From Lentisphaerota bacterium (GTDB taxonomy: Bacteria; Verrucomicrobiota; Lentisphaeria; Victivallales; Victivallaceae), in assembly GCA_015061495.1 (NCBI GenBank), contig SUWL01000008.1:1-59850 (forward strand): 59,850 nucleotides of DNA. The letters run 5' to 3'. The first letter of the stretch is position 1, and each line of letters starts with the position of its first letter. The notes below the pieces were generated by a model. The model was not told the DNA's origin, searched no databases, and saw only the letters and a program-made list of their open reading frames with translations. This document shows positions 9,198-18,702 of this stretch, in pieces. Made by a program: the position numbers and the translations under genes.

Positions 9198-10505
9198 TCA
9201 GTCAATAGCGGCGGCGGTGAGTTTCTCCAACACCTTGCCATTGATGATATCCATGCGCAATTCATCGATGGAACCGGATTTTTCCAGCATGTCACGCAGT
9301 TCGCGCGGTTTACAGCCATAGTAACGGCTCATCATCTGCAGCTGATCATCCAGCTCTTTATCGTCCACGGAGATATTTTCCAGTTTGGCGATATTGCGGA
9401 GGATCAGAGCGCGGCGGACGGCAGCTTTGGCATCGGCTTCAACCGCGGCACGGTGATCGGCGAGTTCTGCTTTGAACTTCTCGGCATCCTCTTCGCTCTT
9501 GACGATTTCACGGGCTTTCTGCTGGAGCAGTTTCTGAACCTCGTTTTCGATCAGAGCTTCGGGCAGGTCAAATTCACCGGCCAACTCGTCGAGTTTGCTG
9601 AAAACGGCTTCAGAAGCGTTGCGGCGCTGCTGATTTTTGGCATCCAGTTCCAAACCTTTGCGGATATTTTCGCGCAGAGCATCGATATCGGCACTGCCGG
9701 TGCGTTCGATCAATTCGGCATCGGTCAGTTTTTTACGGCGCTGGACCGCGGAAACTTTGACCGTGTAGGAAACGGTTTTGCCTGCCAGAGCCGCTTCGCG
9801 GTAGTCGGCGGGATATTCAGCGTCAAAGGTATATTCCTTACCGACTTCAGCACCGGTCAGGGCTTTGATGCAGCCGGGGATGTTTTCCGGTTCATTGAGC
9901 CACATAAAAGCATCGGTGGCTTCGACCTGGCGTTTCAGAGAAGCGGAAGCATCTTCGGGGAGTTCAAAGTTGCCTTTGTAATCAACTTTGAGCATATCTT
10001 CGGCCTGGGCGGCACCTTCGGCATCGGCAAAAGTGCCGTACATGGCGCGGTACATATCCAAACGTTCCTCGATGGCTTTATCCTCTACGGCATCCACGGG
10101 GACATCGACTTTGAGATTTTTGTAATCACCGGCATTGATCACCGGAGCGACGACACCCTCCATGGTAAAGGAGAATTCTTCGCCCGGAGTGATGCTGCCG
10201 AATTCTTTGAAGCGCAGAGAAAGCAGATCCAGAGATCCATCGCTCTCGATTTTTTCCACAGCGGCACCGACGAAACGGTTGCGCAGCTCTTCATTGATCT
10301 CGGCGGCATATTTTTTGCTGACCATACCGGCAGGGGCCTTACCGGGACGGAAGCCGGGGAGACTTGCAACACCCGCGATATAAGAAACAACTTTGTTCTG
10401 TTCATTTTTCGCGCTCTGGGCATCGACCGTGACCGCAAATTCTTTAGTACAAACTCCGCTGTCTTTGATCTCCAAAACGATGGATTCGCTCAATTTTTTC
10501 GCCAT
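9198..10505 (-). CDS. tig: Trigger factor chaperone
   Basis: 435 residues. Trigger factor binds the ribosome exit tunnel and nascent chains. The ribosome-docking signature GFRPGKAP is present in the N-terminal domain, followed by a degenerate FKBP-like PPIase domain (about 160-250) and a long helical C-terminal chaperone domain. An upstream GTG at 10517 is in frame, but AAAGG is then too close; the ATG at 10505 is preferred (spacing about 11). It heads the tig-clpP-clpX block. Confidence 0.92.
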   Translation of the reverse strand: MAKKLSESIVLEIKDSGVCTKEFAVTVDAQSAKNEQNKVVSYIAGVASLPGFRPGKAPAGMVSKKYAAEINEELRNRFVGAAVEKIESDGSLDLLSLRFKEFGSITPGEEFSFTMEGVVAPVINAGDYKNLKVDVPVDAVEDKAIEERLDMYRAMYGTFADAEGAAQAEDMLKVDYKGNFELPEDASASLKRQVEATDAFMWLNEPENIPGCIKALTGAEVGKEYTFDAEYPADYREAALAGKTVSYTVKVSAVQRRKKLTDAELIERTGSADIDALRENIRKGLELDAKNQQRRNASEAVFSKLDELAGEFDLPEALIENEVQKLLQQKAREIVKSEEDAEKFKAELADHRAAVEADAKAAVRRALILRNIAKLENISVDDKELDDQLQMMSRYYGCKPRELRDMLEKSGSIDELRMDIINGKVLEKLTAAAID

Positions 10506-10584
10506 TTTCTGACACACCTTTCTTACAATTTCTATGTTTAAAGAAAAAATATCCTTATCCGGCAGTATACACTGCTATTTTTAT

Positions 10585-10613
10585 ACTATATCCCCTTTTG
10601 ACTGTTTTTACAA
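10585..10613 (-). promoter_or_regulatory. Promoter for tig
   Basis: TTGTAA (10613-10608), a 17-bp spacer and TATAGT (10590-10585) on the minus strand, about 80 nt upstream of the tig start. Confidence 0.5.
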
Positions 10614-10663
10614 ACTTTTTTATTATTTTTCCTGAATAAAAATGCTTTATTATCCAAAAAAAG

Positions 10664-10693
10664 TTGGAATCCTCTGCAATATGGTGATATATT
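10664..10693 (+). promoter_or_regulatory. Promoter for the 10.7-kb lipoprotein
   Basis: TTGGAA, 18-bp spacer, TATATT on the plus strand, ending about 40 nt before the ATG at 10732. A second option lies upstream: TTGACT (10598-10603), 17 bp, TATTAT (10621-10626). Confidence 0.4.
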
Positions 10694-10731
10694 ATCATCA
10701 GAAGCTCAAAATACGGAATATGGATAATGAT

Positions 10732-11193
10732 ATGAAAATCTTGATACTCTTGCTGACAGCTATGATTTTTGCCGGATGCACCAATATTGATTACACCGGC
10801 AGGAAATTCACCCCGCAGGAAAATGTCACTTTTGTCAAAGGCATTGAAAATGTCCCTGCCGGTTACACCCTGATCGGCAGATTTACCATGGTAGCGCCTC
10901 CCCGCACCCATGAGTATTATGCGGAAGATGATGTCATGGAAAAAGCCCGGGAATTCGGCGGCGACATTCTCTGCTATACCGGAGCAAATCTGCGCCCACA
11001 CGGAGTTTACACCCCGAATGAACTTGAATTCGGCACCCCGGATCTCTCCCGCCGCAAAGTCAGTGAAACAGAACAGCAAACTCTGGGCGAACCGGTACCG
11101 CTGCAGAGCAGTTCACTGAAATACGAGCGCAAGCACTTCCATTTCCTGCTCTACAAAAAGAGCGAAGAGGTCAACCGTCAACTTGGATTCTGA
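10732..11193 (+). CDS. Small lipoprotein of unknown function
   Basis: 153 residues starting MKILILLLTAMIFAGCTN: a short lipoprotein signal with lipobox FAGC, so the mature protein is probably lipid-anchored in the envelope. The rest is a soluble domain of about 135 residues with no recognised motif. The start at 10732 places the lipobox correctly and has GGA about 9 nt upstream; ATG 10720 and an upstream in-frame ATG are less likely. Its last 16 nt overlap the convergent zinc-ribbon gene. Confidence 0.65.
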   Translation: MKILILLLTAMIFAGCTNIDYTGRKFTPQENVTFVKGIENVPAGYTLIGRFTMVAPPRTHEYYAEDDVMEKAREFGGDILCYTGANLRPHGVYTPNELEFGTPDLSRRKVSETEQQTLGEPVPLQSSSLKYERKHFHFLLYKKSEEVNRQLGF

Positions 11194-11543
11194 ACCGCCG
11201 CTCTCTCTTCAAATCTGCCGCATTCCCCCATCGGGTCGGCCTCCGTGTCGGTCAGTGAACAAACGGTCTTGAATGGATGCACCAGGAAATAGCGGCAATT
11301 GCGGCAGAACTTCCGGTCGACACTCCCGGCAAGCTCCACCTTTTCAGTCAAATCACCGCCCAGCAGCGCCGCCAGACGGGATTTATTGCCGTCAGAAGCC
11401 TTACCGGCAGTGCCGCCGGGAGCATTTTCACCCCACTTCTTACCGCAAAGAGCGCACACCTGGATCTCACCGACAACTTTCCAATTTTCGGTGATTTTTT
11501 TCTTTTTGGCGAAACTTTCCTCGCCGCAGTGGGGACAACGCAT
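11178..11543 (-). CDS. Double zinc-ribbon protein coupled to clpC
   Basis: 121 residues with two Cys quartets: C3-x2-C6 with C30-x2-C33, and C80-x2-C83 with C95 and C108. Between them is a Lys/Gly-rich linker. No family recognised. The gene starts 6 nt after the clpC stop, with AGGA about 10 nt upstream, so it is almost certainly cotranscribed with clpC. In Firmicutes the zinc-finger protein McsA works with ClpC; similarity of position and metal motifs suggests, but does not prove, a ClpC adaptor role here. It lacks a UVR segment. Confidence 0.6.
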   Translation of the reverse strand: MRCPHCGEESFAKKKKITENWKVVGEIQVCALCGKKWGENAPGGTAGKASDGNKSRLAALLGGDLTEKVELAGSVDRKFCRNCRYFLVHPFKTVCSLTDTEADPMGECGRFEERAAVQNPS

Positions 11544-11549
11544 GGCTGT

Positions 11550-14021
11550 TTAATCCTTATTTTCAGGGAAGATCAATATTTTGCCGTTGTCCAGTTCCAC
11601 CTGGACTCCGGATGCTCCGGCAAAAGAGCCTTTCAGGATCTCTTCTGCCATGGGATCTTCGATCCAGTGTTCGACAGCCCGGCGCAGCGGACGGGCACCG
11701 TATTCCGGCTCAAAATCCTTTTGCAGCAGAAATTCCTTCACCTTTTCGGAAACGCTCAATGTCAAGCCTTTTTCCTCAAGTTTTTTCTGCAGTGCCGCCA
11801 GTTCCAGATCGATGATCCGGATCAATGCCGACTTGTCAAGCTGCCGGAAGATCACCACTTCATCCAGACGGTTGATAAATTCCGGTTTGAAATATTTTTT
11901 GGCGATCGCCAGCAGACGTTCCTCCATTTTCAGCGAATCAGCCGCGCTGTCGGTGCCGAATCCCAATGTCCCGGTACCGGCGATCTCCGCCGCACCGACG
12001 TTGCTGGTCATGATCACTACCGTATTGCGGAAATCGACCTTGCGCCCGAGGGTATCAGTCAAACGGCCCTCTTCAAGGATCTGCAAAAGCATATTGACCA
12101 CATCCGGATGGGCTTTCTCTATCTCATCAAACAGCACGACGGAATAGGGACGGCGGCGGACCCTTTCGGTCAACTCGCCACCTTCGCCGTGACCGACATA
12201 TCCGGGCGGAGAACCGACCAGACGGGAGACGTTGAATTTTTCCATATATTCAGACATATCGATCTGGATCAACGCATCGGCATCACCGAACATGAATTCA
12301 GCAAGTGCTTTTGCCATCAGCGTCTTGCCGACACCGGTAGGACCGAGAAAGATGAATGATCCGATCGGGCGGCGGGGATTTTTCAACTCCGCCCGGGAAC
12401 GGCGCAGCGCTTTGGAAACTGCTGAAACTGCCGCATCCTGACCGATGACCATTTTGCCAAGTTCGCTCTCCATGCGGAGCAGTTTGGCACTCTCGCCCTC
12501 TTCCATCTGCTGAACCGGCACTCCGGTAAGTTTGGCGACCACAGCAGCGATATCCGCCGGAGTCACCGGGGTGATCGTACTTTGTTTGGCATCCTGCCAG
12601 TTGGTGAGCAATTCCTCAAGTTCACCGGCCAGCTGCCGTTCCTCATCCCGGAATTTGGCAGCGGCTTCAAAATCCTGCGTGGCGACCGCCGCGAGTTTTC
12701 TTTCAGCGACCGCCGCAAGTTTCTCATCCAATCCGGCAGTATCCGGCGGCGGGATGACCTGGCTTATCCGCGCTCTGGCACCGGCTTCATCCATAACATC
12801 GATGGCTTTATCCGGGAGAAATCTGCCGGAAATATAGCGGTCAGAGAGTTTCACGGCACTTTCCAAAGCTCCCGGCATATACTTCACATGGTGGTGTTCC
12901 TCGTAAGTTTCGCTCAACCCGTTGAGGATTTTTATGGAATCTTCAATGGACGGCGGATTGACGATCACCGGCTGGAAACGGCGTTCCAGTGCGGCATCTT
13001 TTTCGATACCTTTGCGGTATTCATCCAGCGTGGTGGCTCCAACACACTGCAATTCCCCCCGGGAAAGCGCCGGTTTAATGATATTGGCAGCATCCATCGC
13101 CCCTTCCGCACCGCCGGCACCGACGATCGTGTGAAGTTCGTCGATGAACAGGATCACCCTGCCGGAATTGCGCACTTCGTCGATGACACCCTTGATGCGC
13201 TCCTCGAATTGCCCGCGGTATTTGGTGCCGGCGACCATCAGCGGCAGATCAATGGCATAGATCATCTTATCTGCCAGCAGATCGGGGACCCGTTTTTCAG
13301 CGATTGCCCGGGCAAGCCCTTCAATGATCGCGGTTTTTCCGACCCCGGCTTCTCCGATAAGCACCGGATTGTTTTTAGTCCGGCGGCAGAGGATCTGGAT
13401 GACCCTTTCGATCTCATCGGCTCTGCCTACGACCGGATCCAGACGGCCTTCCACAGCAAGGGCGGTAAGATTCCTGCCGAATGCTTCAAGGGCGGTAAAT
13501 CCATTCTGATTGTACGCAGGATCATCTTCCGGGGGATTTCCGGATTCCGGCTTTTTTTCCGGCAGGTAATCTGAATCCAGTGCCTTGATGACCGCTTCCC
13601 GTACGGCTGAAACATCCACGCCCAGATTACGCATCACTCTTGCCGCCGGACTGGAACCTTCACGCAAGATGCCCAACAGCAGATGTTCTGTACCGATAAA
13701 GTTGTAATTCATTGCCCTGGCTTCTTCCGCGGCAAGATCCAGAACTTTGCTCAAGCCGCCGGTCATTGCCAACTCTCCGGCTTGCAAGGTAGGTTCTCCC
13801 TGACCGCAGCTCTTTTCCACTTCCAGGCGCAAATTGTCCAGATTCAGTCCATGCTCCTGCAGTACTCCGACAGCCACGCCTTCACCGAGGGCGAGCAGTC
13901 CCAGCAGCAGATGTTCTGTACCGACATAGCCGTGGTTGAAACGCATGGATTCCCGCTTTGCCAGCAGCATCACCTGTCTGGCACGGGGAGTAAAACGCTC
14001 AAATCCGCCTTTATCACTCAT
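11550..14021 (-). CDS. clpC: Clp protease ATPase ClpC
   Basis: 823 residues, full-length ClpC. Two Clp-N repeats (about 1-145), AAA-1 with Walker [10 protein letters not shown], a UVR domain (around [20 protein letters not shown]), and AAA-2 with [16 protein letters not shown] and GYVGHGEGG. An LGFGTD segment lies where the ClpP-docking loop is expected. ClpC unfolds substrates for ClpP. The start has GAGGAG 9 nt upstream. A separate promoter drives clpC and the zinc-ribbon gene. Confidence 0.95.
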   Translation of the reverse strand: MSDKGGFERFTPRARQVMLLAKRESMRFNHGYVGTEHLLLGLLALGEGVAVGVLQEHGLNLDNLRLEVEKSCGQGEPTLQAGELAMTGGLSKVLDLAAEEARAMNYNFIGTEHLLLGILREGSSPAARVMRNLGVDVSAVREAVIKALDSDYLPEKKPESGNPPEDDPAYNQNGFTALEAFGRNLTALAVEGRLDPVVGRADEIERVIQILCRRTKNNPVLIGEAGVGKTAIIEGLARAIAEKRVPDLLADKMIYAIDLPLMVAGTKYRGQFEERIKGVIDEVRNSGRVILFIDELHTIVGAGGAEGAMDAANIIKPALSRGELQCVGATTLDEYRKGIEKDAALERRFQPVIVNPPSIEDSIKILNGLSETYEEHHHVKYMPGALESAVKLSDRYISGRFLPDKAIDVMDEAGARARISQVIPPPDTAGLDEKLAAVAERKLAAVATQDFEAAAKFRDEERQLAGELEELLTNWQDAKQSTITPVTPADIAAVVAKLTGVPVQQMEEGESAKLLRMESELGKMVIGQDAAVSAVSKALRRSRAELKNPRRPIGSFIFLGPTGVGKTLMAKALAEFMFGDADALIQIDMSEYMEKFNVSRLVGSPPGYVGHGEGGELTERVRRRPYSVVLFDEIEKAHPDVVNMLLQILEEGRLTDTLGRKVDFRNTVVIMTSNVGAAEIAGTGTLGFGTDSAADSLKMEERLLAIAKKYFKPEFINRLDEVVIFRQLDKSALIRIIDLELAALQKKLEEKGLTLSVSEKVKEFLLQKDFEPEYGARPLRRAVEHWIEDPMAEEILKGSFAGASGVQVELDNGKILIFPENKD

Positions 14022-14059
14022 CGCATATATCTCCTCAATTCAATAAAGTCTCTGAAATT

Positions 14060-14088
14060 AATATAATACCCTAAAGGAAAACTTTCAA
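14060..14088 (-). promoter_or_regulatory. Promoter for clpC
   Basis: TTGAAA (14088-14083), 17 bp, TATATT (14065-14060) on the minus strand, about 40 nt before the clpC ATG. No CIRCE or CtsR-like inverted repeat was seen beside it. Confidence 0.6.
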
Positions 14089-14094
14089 TGCCCT

Positions 14095-15396
14095 TTACCG
14101 TTTCGGTTCGTAATAATCATTGCGTTCCGGCACAAATGACGGTAATGACGGCAGCATGAAAAGCAAAATGAGCATCAAAGATCCGCTCAACAGAAAAAAG
14201 GTTTGATAACGGCTGATCTCTCTGCCGTAAAATTCCCACACCGGAGCAAACATTGATGTCCCCAGCAGCAGCGACGTACCGGTTCTGCCGATGGCGGTAC
14301 CGGCACTGCTGTAAGTCTGCACGAATGCCATTGCCATGGCTTTGTTACCGGGACGCGCCAATGCCAGAAGTTCCGCAGAATTGTTGCAGGTGAACAAACT
14401 TGCCGCAAAGGTGATGCTGAACATCACACAACCGGCGATCAGCGGAAATCCGGGGACGGATTTATCCATGAAAAAGAGCGTGAATGCCGCAACAATGTAT
14501 ATGCAGTGTGAAAACAGTTCCAGATATTTAAGTTTGCAGGCACCCAGTTTCCTGCTGTAACACCAATATCCGGTCACCAGACCGGCAATACCGGCAGTGG
14601 AAATGATCTGCACCGTACCGGGATTGAGCTGCACATACTGCCGGTAATAAAGATACGCCAGCGGCGAAAGTGAAGCATGGGCTATCGTAAACATCCATAC
14701 ATAAATCGAATAAGCCGTCAGCGGCCCGTTTTTCATAGCGATCCCCAACCCTTTGCGGACATCGGGATTTTCCGGTGCATCCCGCAGATTATCCGGGAAG
14801 CGCGACACGCAGAACGCCCTGCCCAATATCAGCACTCCGGCACAACCGATCACCATCTGCAAAAACATGACCGGCGGATTTTTCTGCATTATCAGACCGA
14901 TGATAAAAAACAGCGTACCGGTAAATCCGGTGTAAAAAAAGCGCATCGTACCGAAAAACTTCGCCCGGTCTTCCGGACGGAGAAAGACATCCAGCAGCGG
15001 ATACCATGCCGCGCCGTAACTGATCCGTTGAAAGGAGTAGATCAAACACCCTGCCAACGCCACATACTTCGCCGCTGCCATACCGAAAAACGGCGCACAG
15101 GCAATAAGCATAAACCCCATACAACCCGCCAGACAGGAGTGATAAACCACCTTTTTCAAACCGCAGCGGGTAATCAGGATACTGCACGGGATGTAAAACA
15201 ATGCTCCGAGAATACCGGTGAAACTTGTCCCCAGCATGGTCAGCATATCCCCGCCGTCAAGCATGGTGAAAAAGATAATGATGATCGCACTGCTGTCAAG
15301 CATCACTTCGGAAATACAACCGAAAAGACAAGCACCGTAAGCGTAACGCCTGCCGCTTCTGCGAACCTTTTCACTCAACGTTTCTGCGTAAGTCAT
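14095..15396 (-). CDS. Major facilitator superfamily transporter
   Basis: 433 residues with about 12 membrane helices, for example ILGALFYIPCSILI and LMLILLFMLPSL. Substrate is not recognisable; there is no clear MFS signature identifying a family. The start at 15396 (MTYAETLSEK) has GGGGGG 6 nt upstream and is preferred to the TTG at 15423, which overlaps the pdxB stop. Last gene of the dapB-ROK-pdxB run, so its substrate might be a sugar or vitamin precursor, but this is only context. Confidence 0.75.
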   Translation of the reverse strand: MTYAETLSEKVRRSGRRYAYGACLFGCISEVMLDSSAIIIIFFTMLDGGDMLTMLGTSFTGILGALFYIPCSILITRCGLKKVVYHSCLAGCMGFMLIACAPFFGMAAAKYVALAGCLIYSFQRISYGAAWYPLLDVFLRPEDRAKFFGTMRFFYTGFTGTLFFIIGLIMQKNPPVMFLQMVIGCAGVLILGRAFCVSRFPDNLRDAPENPDVRKGLGIAMKNGPLTAYSIYVWMFTIAHASLSPLAYLYYRQYVQLNPGTVQIISTAGIAGLVTGYWCYSRKLGACKLKYLELFSHCIYIVAAFTLFFMDKSVPGFPLIAGCVMFSITFAASLFTCNNSAELLALARPGNKAMAMAFVQTYSSAGTAIGRTGTSLLLGTSMFAPVWEFYGREISRYQTFFLLSGSLMLILLFMLPSLPSFVPERNDYYEPKR

Positions 15397-15419
15397 AACC
15401 GTCCCCCCATGACAGCAGC

Positions 15420-16529
15420 TCAACCGATATTAAAGTCCAACATCCGCAACGCTTTTTCTGCCTGTGCCGGAGCATTATGCACCGTGTATGCGGAAAATTC
15501 CCGCCGCACCCAATATGAACCGCGCAATGCTTCAAAAGCCCCTGGATCATTTCGCAGCGCTTCCGCATCCCGCCGGATATCGTAGGCGTGCAGAACCGCA
15601 CTGCGAAGTGCCGCATCCACGGAAGTTACCCCGGCAAGGTCGATATCTTTGCTGAAAACCGAGTCCGGAATTCCGGCAGCTTTCCAGTTGAGCAGTTCGC
15701 TTATTCCCAGTTTACCGGCGATGTACCGGACGGCGGCGGAAGTGCCGTTGGCTTTGCCGTCCGCCGAATACCCGGCAATATGCGGAGTGCCGAATCTGAC
15801 CGCATCGATCAATTCCTGCCCCATATCCGGTTCACCGGGCCAGACATCCATCAGCGCACCGCCAAGTTTACCGGCTGCTGCCGCACATAAAAAAGCATTC
15901 CGGTCAACGGCTTCCCCCCGGCAGCTGTTGAAAAACCACGCTCCGGAACGCATTTTCCGGAAAAATTCCCGGTCCGCCAGATTCACGGTCGGATATTTGC
16001 CGCCGGATTCCAGCGGGACATGCAAGGTGACGATATCGGATTTTGCCAACACTTCATCGAGCGGAACGAATCCGGCAGTCCCCTCTTTTTCTGCCCGGGG
16101 CGGGTCATTGAGCAGAACATTCATACCGAATGCCTCTGCCGCCTTTGCCACCCGGCTGCCCACATGCCCGACACCGACGATGCCCATGGTTTTACCGGCA
16201 AGCGGCATATCCATCGCCGCCAGAGCTGAAGCGATATAATTTTTCACACTTACCGCGTTGCACCCCGGAGCGTTGCTCCATTCGATGCCAAGATCCTGCA
16301 AGTCATTTACGGAGATATGGTCAAACCCGATGGTGGCAGTCGCCACGAAACGGACTGCGGAACCTTGCAGCAATGCCCGGTCGCACCGGGTTCTGGTGCG
16401 CACAATCAGCGCATCGGCATCAACGATATCTGCCGGAGAAATCTGTTTACCCGGCAGATAAGTCACCCGGGCAAAAGGTTCAAATACGCCGCGAAGGAAA
16501 GGTATCCGGTCATCGGCAACGATCTTCAT
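15420..16529 (-). CDS. pdxB: Erythronate-4-phosphate dehydrogenase
   Basis: 369 residues. A D-2-hydroxyacid dehydrogenase of the PdxB type, which oxidises 4-phosphoerythronate in pyridoxal phosphate synthesis (DXP-dependent route). Seen: NAD-binding GIVGVGHVGSRVA, catalytic Arg in NSCRGEAVD, Glu in DVWPGEPD, and His in TPHIAGYSADGKANG. The long C-terminal dimerisation domain fits PdxB rather than SerA. GGAG precedes the ATG; the gap after the ROK gene is 3 nt. Confidence 0.85.
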   Translation of the reverse strand: MKIVADDRIPFLRGVFEPFARVTYLPGKQISPADIVDADALIVRTRTRCDRALLQGSAVRFVATATIGFDHISVNDLQDLGIEWSNAPGCNAVSVKNYIASALAAMDMPLAGKTMGIVGVGHVGSRVAKAAEAFGMNVLLNDPPRAEKEGTAGFVPLDEVLAKSDIVTLHVPLESGGKYPTVNLADREFFRKMRSGAWFFNSCRGEAVDRNAFLCAAAAGKLGGALMDVWPGEPDMGQELIDAVRFGTPHIAGYSADGKANGTSAAVRYIAGKLGISELLNWKAAGIPDSVFSKDIDLAGVTSVDAALRSAVLHAYDIRRDAEALRNDPGAFEALRGSYWVRREFSAYTVHNAPAQAEKALRMLDFNIG

Positions 16530-16532
16530 AAC

Positions 16533-17699
16533 TCACTCTCCAAGTAAAATCTTATCCCGCATCATCATCGCCGCACCGATGGCGGTATCTGATAATTGCA
16601 AGGTGGAAATCTCAATTTTCAGCTCCCGCACGGCTTCCGGGAAACAGCGAAGTTCCAATTCTCTCCGCAAAGAATCGGTGAGAAACTCTCCAAGACTGGC
16701 GAATTTACCGGAAATAACGATCATTTCCGGATTGAGCAGCATGACTGCCACACTTAACGCATTGCCCAGATCCCGGCACAATTCATCGGCGATGATCCGC
16801 ACACCGCGGTTGCGCATAGCAAAATCGGCAAAGGTTTCCATGGTGAAATTTTCCGGCAAGCCTCCCAGATCCACGCCTGCCGCCCGGGATTCCGCGATCT
16901 TTTCCGCAAGTCCGGACGGGCTTGCCACAGATTCCAGACAGCCGCAGTTGCCGCACTGACAACGGGAACCGCCGGGTTTGACGACCAGATGACCGATCTC
17001 CATTGCCCTGCCGGAACTGCCGACAAAAAGTTCGCCTTTTTTGATAAAACCTCCACCGATACCCTCTTCGGTGACGAAGTTGAAGATGCTTTCCGGGGGA
17101 TCCGGCAGACGGCGCAAAAATTCCATACGGGTCTTGACCATCGCTTCGGGCCAGACGGCACTGGGCAAACCGGAAGCGTTTTCCAGCAGTTTGCCGGTTT
17201 CGACCTCCTGCCACGCCGGAATATTCACCGCCCGGATCGAATAGTTGCGGTCGATATCCACCAGACCGGGATCGGCAAACCCCAACCCCCTGACCAGCTG
17301 CCAATCGTCACCTGCCAGATCCCGCAAATGCTGGAGGACTTCAAGGATCTCATGTTTGACCTCAAGCAGATTTTTGCGGCTGGAAGCGGGATGTTCTACC
17401 GAATGGACCGCTTCTCCGCAGGCATTGACGATGACCCCGGCGCATCCGGACAGGCGCAATTCCAGCCCGACCGTGTGGCAGCTGTCAGCGGCACAGCACA
17501 ATTCCGGAGCGCGTCTGCCGGTCTTTTTGCCCCGGCGTTCAGGTTCGACGATCAATTTGTCGGCTTTCAACTCATCAATCGCTTCAAACACGGTTGCGGC
17601 ACGGACACCGGTCAACGCCACCAATTCGGGGCGGGTCGCGCGCCCCTGCAGCAGCAAGTGGCGCAGCAATATCTGTTTAAGTTCCTGTCGGCGGCTCAT
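16533..17699 (-). CDS. ROK-family transcriptional regulator
   Basis: 388 residues. An N-terminal winged helix-turn-helix (about 1-60, ATRPELVALTGVRAATVFEAIDEL) is joined to a ROK sugar-kinase-like domain with the zinc cluster CQCGNCGCLES and the preceding GHLVV. This architecture is that of NagC/XylR-type repressors that sense sugars. The start at 17699 overlaps the dapB stop by ATGA and is preferred over 17738. Its target cannot be read from the sequence; it lies between dapB and pdxB. Confidence 0.85.
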   Translation of the reverse strand: MSRRQELKQILLRHLLLQGRATRPELVALTGVRAATVFEAIDELKADKLIVEPERRGKKTGRRAPELCCAADSCHTVGLELRLSGCAGVIVNACGEAVHSVEHPASSRKNLLEVKHEILEVLQHLRDLAGDDWQLVRGLGFADPGLVDIDRNYSIRAVNIPAWQEVETGKLLENASGLPSAVWPEAMVKTRMEFLRRLPDPPESIFNFVTEEGIGGGFIKKGELFVGSSGRAMEIGHLVVKPGGSRCQCGNCGCLESVASPSGLAEKIAESRAAGVDLGGLPENFTMETFADFAMRNRGVRIIADELCRDLGNALSVAVMLLNPEMIVISGKFASLGEFLTDSLRRELELRCFPEAVRELKIEISTLQLSDTAIGAAMMMRDKILLGE

Positions 17700-18511
17700 T
17701 TCAGTTTCAACACATCCTGCATATCGTAAAGTCCGCACGGTGCTTCAAGCAGAAATTCAACTGCCAGCAAAGCGCCCCGGGCAAACATATCCCGGCTGGA
17801 AGCCCGGTGGGAAAGTTCCACTCTTTCGCCCTCGGCAGAGAAGATCACCGTATGATCTCCGACCACATCCCCGCCGCGCAAAGCATGCATGCCGATCTCT
17901 TCGGCGGGACGTTTGCCGACCATACCGGCACGGCCGTTTTTCACAGCGGTATCATAATCCCAGTTGCGAGCTTCGCAAACCACTTCTCCGAGGCGCACTG
18001 CCGTGCCGCTGGGAGCATCGAGTTTTTTGTTGTGGTGCATTTCGACGATTTCCACGTTGTAGTCGATGCCCAGAAATGCGGCGGCTTCTTTCACCAATTT
18101 AAAGAGCAGATTCACACCGACGCTCATATTGTTGGCAGCGACGATCCTGCCGTTTTCCTCATCGCCCAGACGTTTCAATTCGGCACGGTCTTCTGCGGTA
18201 AGAGCAGTCGTGCCGATCACCATGGCGCAGTTGGCTCTGACTGCAGCTTTAGCGGCATCGATCACACCGGAAGTGGCAAAATCGATCACTGCTTCGGCAC
18301 CGTTTTTCAACGCCTCATCCAGCGAAGCGGAAATTTTCACTCCGGCTTCCCCGCATCCGGCAAGGATACCGGCATCCTGACCGATAAAGGGAGATCCCTC
18401 AAATTCAATCGCTCCGGCAAGGCTCAATGTTTCACTTGCCATGATATTCGCTACCAGACGGCGGCCCATTCTGCCCGCCGCTCCAACTACGACCACTCCG
18501 TGTCCTGACAT
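17696..18511 (-). CDS. dapB: 4-hydroxy-tetrahydrodipicolinate reductase
   Basis: 271 residues. DapB reduces HTPA to tetrahydrodipicolinate in the lysine/meso-diaminopimelate pathway, supplying peptidoglycan. Seen: nucleotide loop VGAAGRMG (9-16), VIDFAT, GTTALT, and the catalytic segment HHNKKLDAPSGTA. First gene of the dapB-ROK-pdxB-MFS run, with its own promoter. Confidence 0.93.
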   Translation of the reverse strand: MSGHGVVVVGAAGRMGRRLVANIMASETLSLAGAIEFEGSPFIGQDAGILAGCGEAGVKISASLDEALKNGAEAVIDFATSGVIDAAKAAVRANCAMVIGTTALTAEDRAELKRLGDEENGRIVAANNMSVGVNLLFKLVKEAAAFLGIDYNVEIVEMHHNKKLDAPSGTAVRLGEVVCEARNWDYDTAVKNGRAGMVGKRPAEEIGMHALRGGDVVGDHTVIFSAEGERVELSHRASSRDMFARGALLAVEFLLEAPCGLYDMQDVLKLK

Positions 18512-18594
18512 AATAAAATTTCCTGTTTGACGATATCAATAAATTCACCTGTTCCCCGGAACACACATCCGCCTGCAAAAGCGTACCTTTACTT

Positions 18595-18623
18595 AATATA
18601 ATCAGAATAGTGCATTAATTCAA
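18595..18623 (-). promoter_or_regulatory. Promoter for dapB
   Basis: TTGAAT (18623-18618), 17 bp, TATATT (18600-18595) on the minus strand. It is back-to-back with the lptF promoter in the 190-bp divergent region. Confidence 0.6.
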
Positions 18624-18635
18624 GCGTAAAATGCT

Positions 18636-18664
18636 TGAAAAAATCAATTCCCGGTGCTATGGTA
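18636..18664 (+). promoter_or_regulatory. Promoter for lptF
   Basis: TTGAAA (18636-18641), 17 bp, TATGGT (18659-18664) on the plus strand, about 40 nt before the ATG at 18703. Confidence 0.5.
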
Positions 18665-18702
18665 TAAACGTGTTTCATTATTTTGCAGGAGAGAGATAAA
18701 CT

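Noticed and set aside
9453-10541. Plus-strand open frame opposite tig
   Set aside because: Shadow of trigger factor; its upstream part would run into the tig leader without its own start signals.
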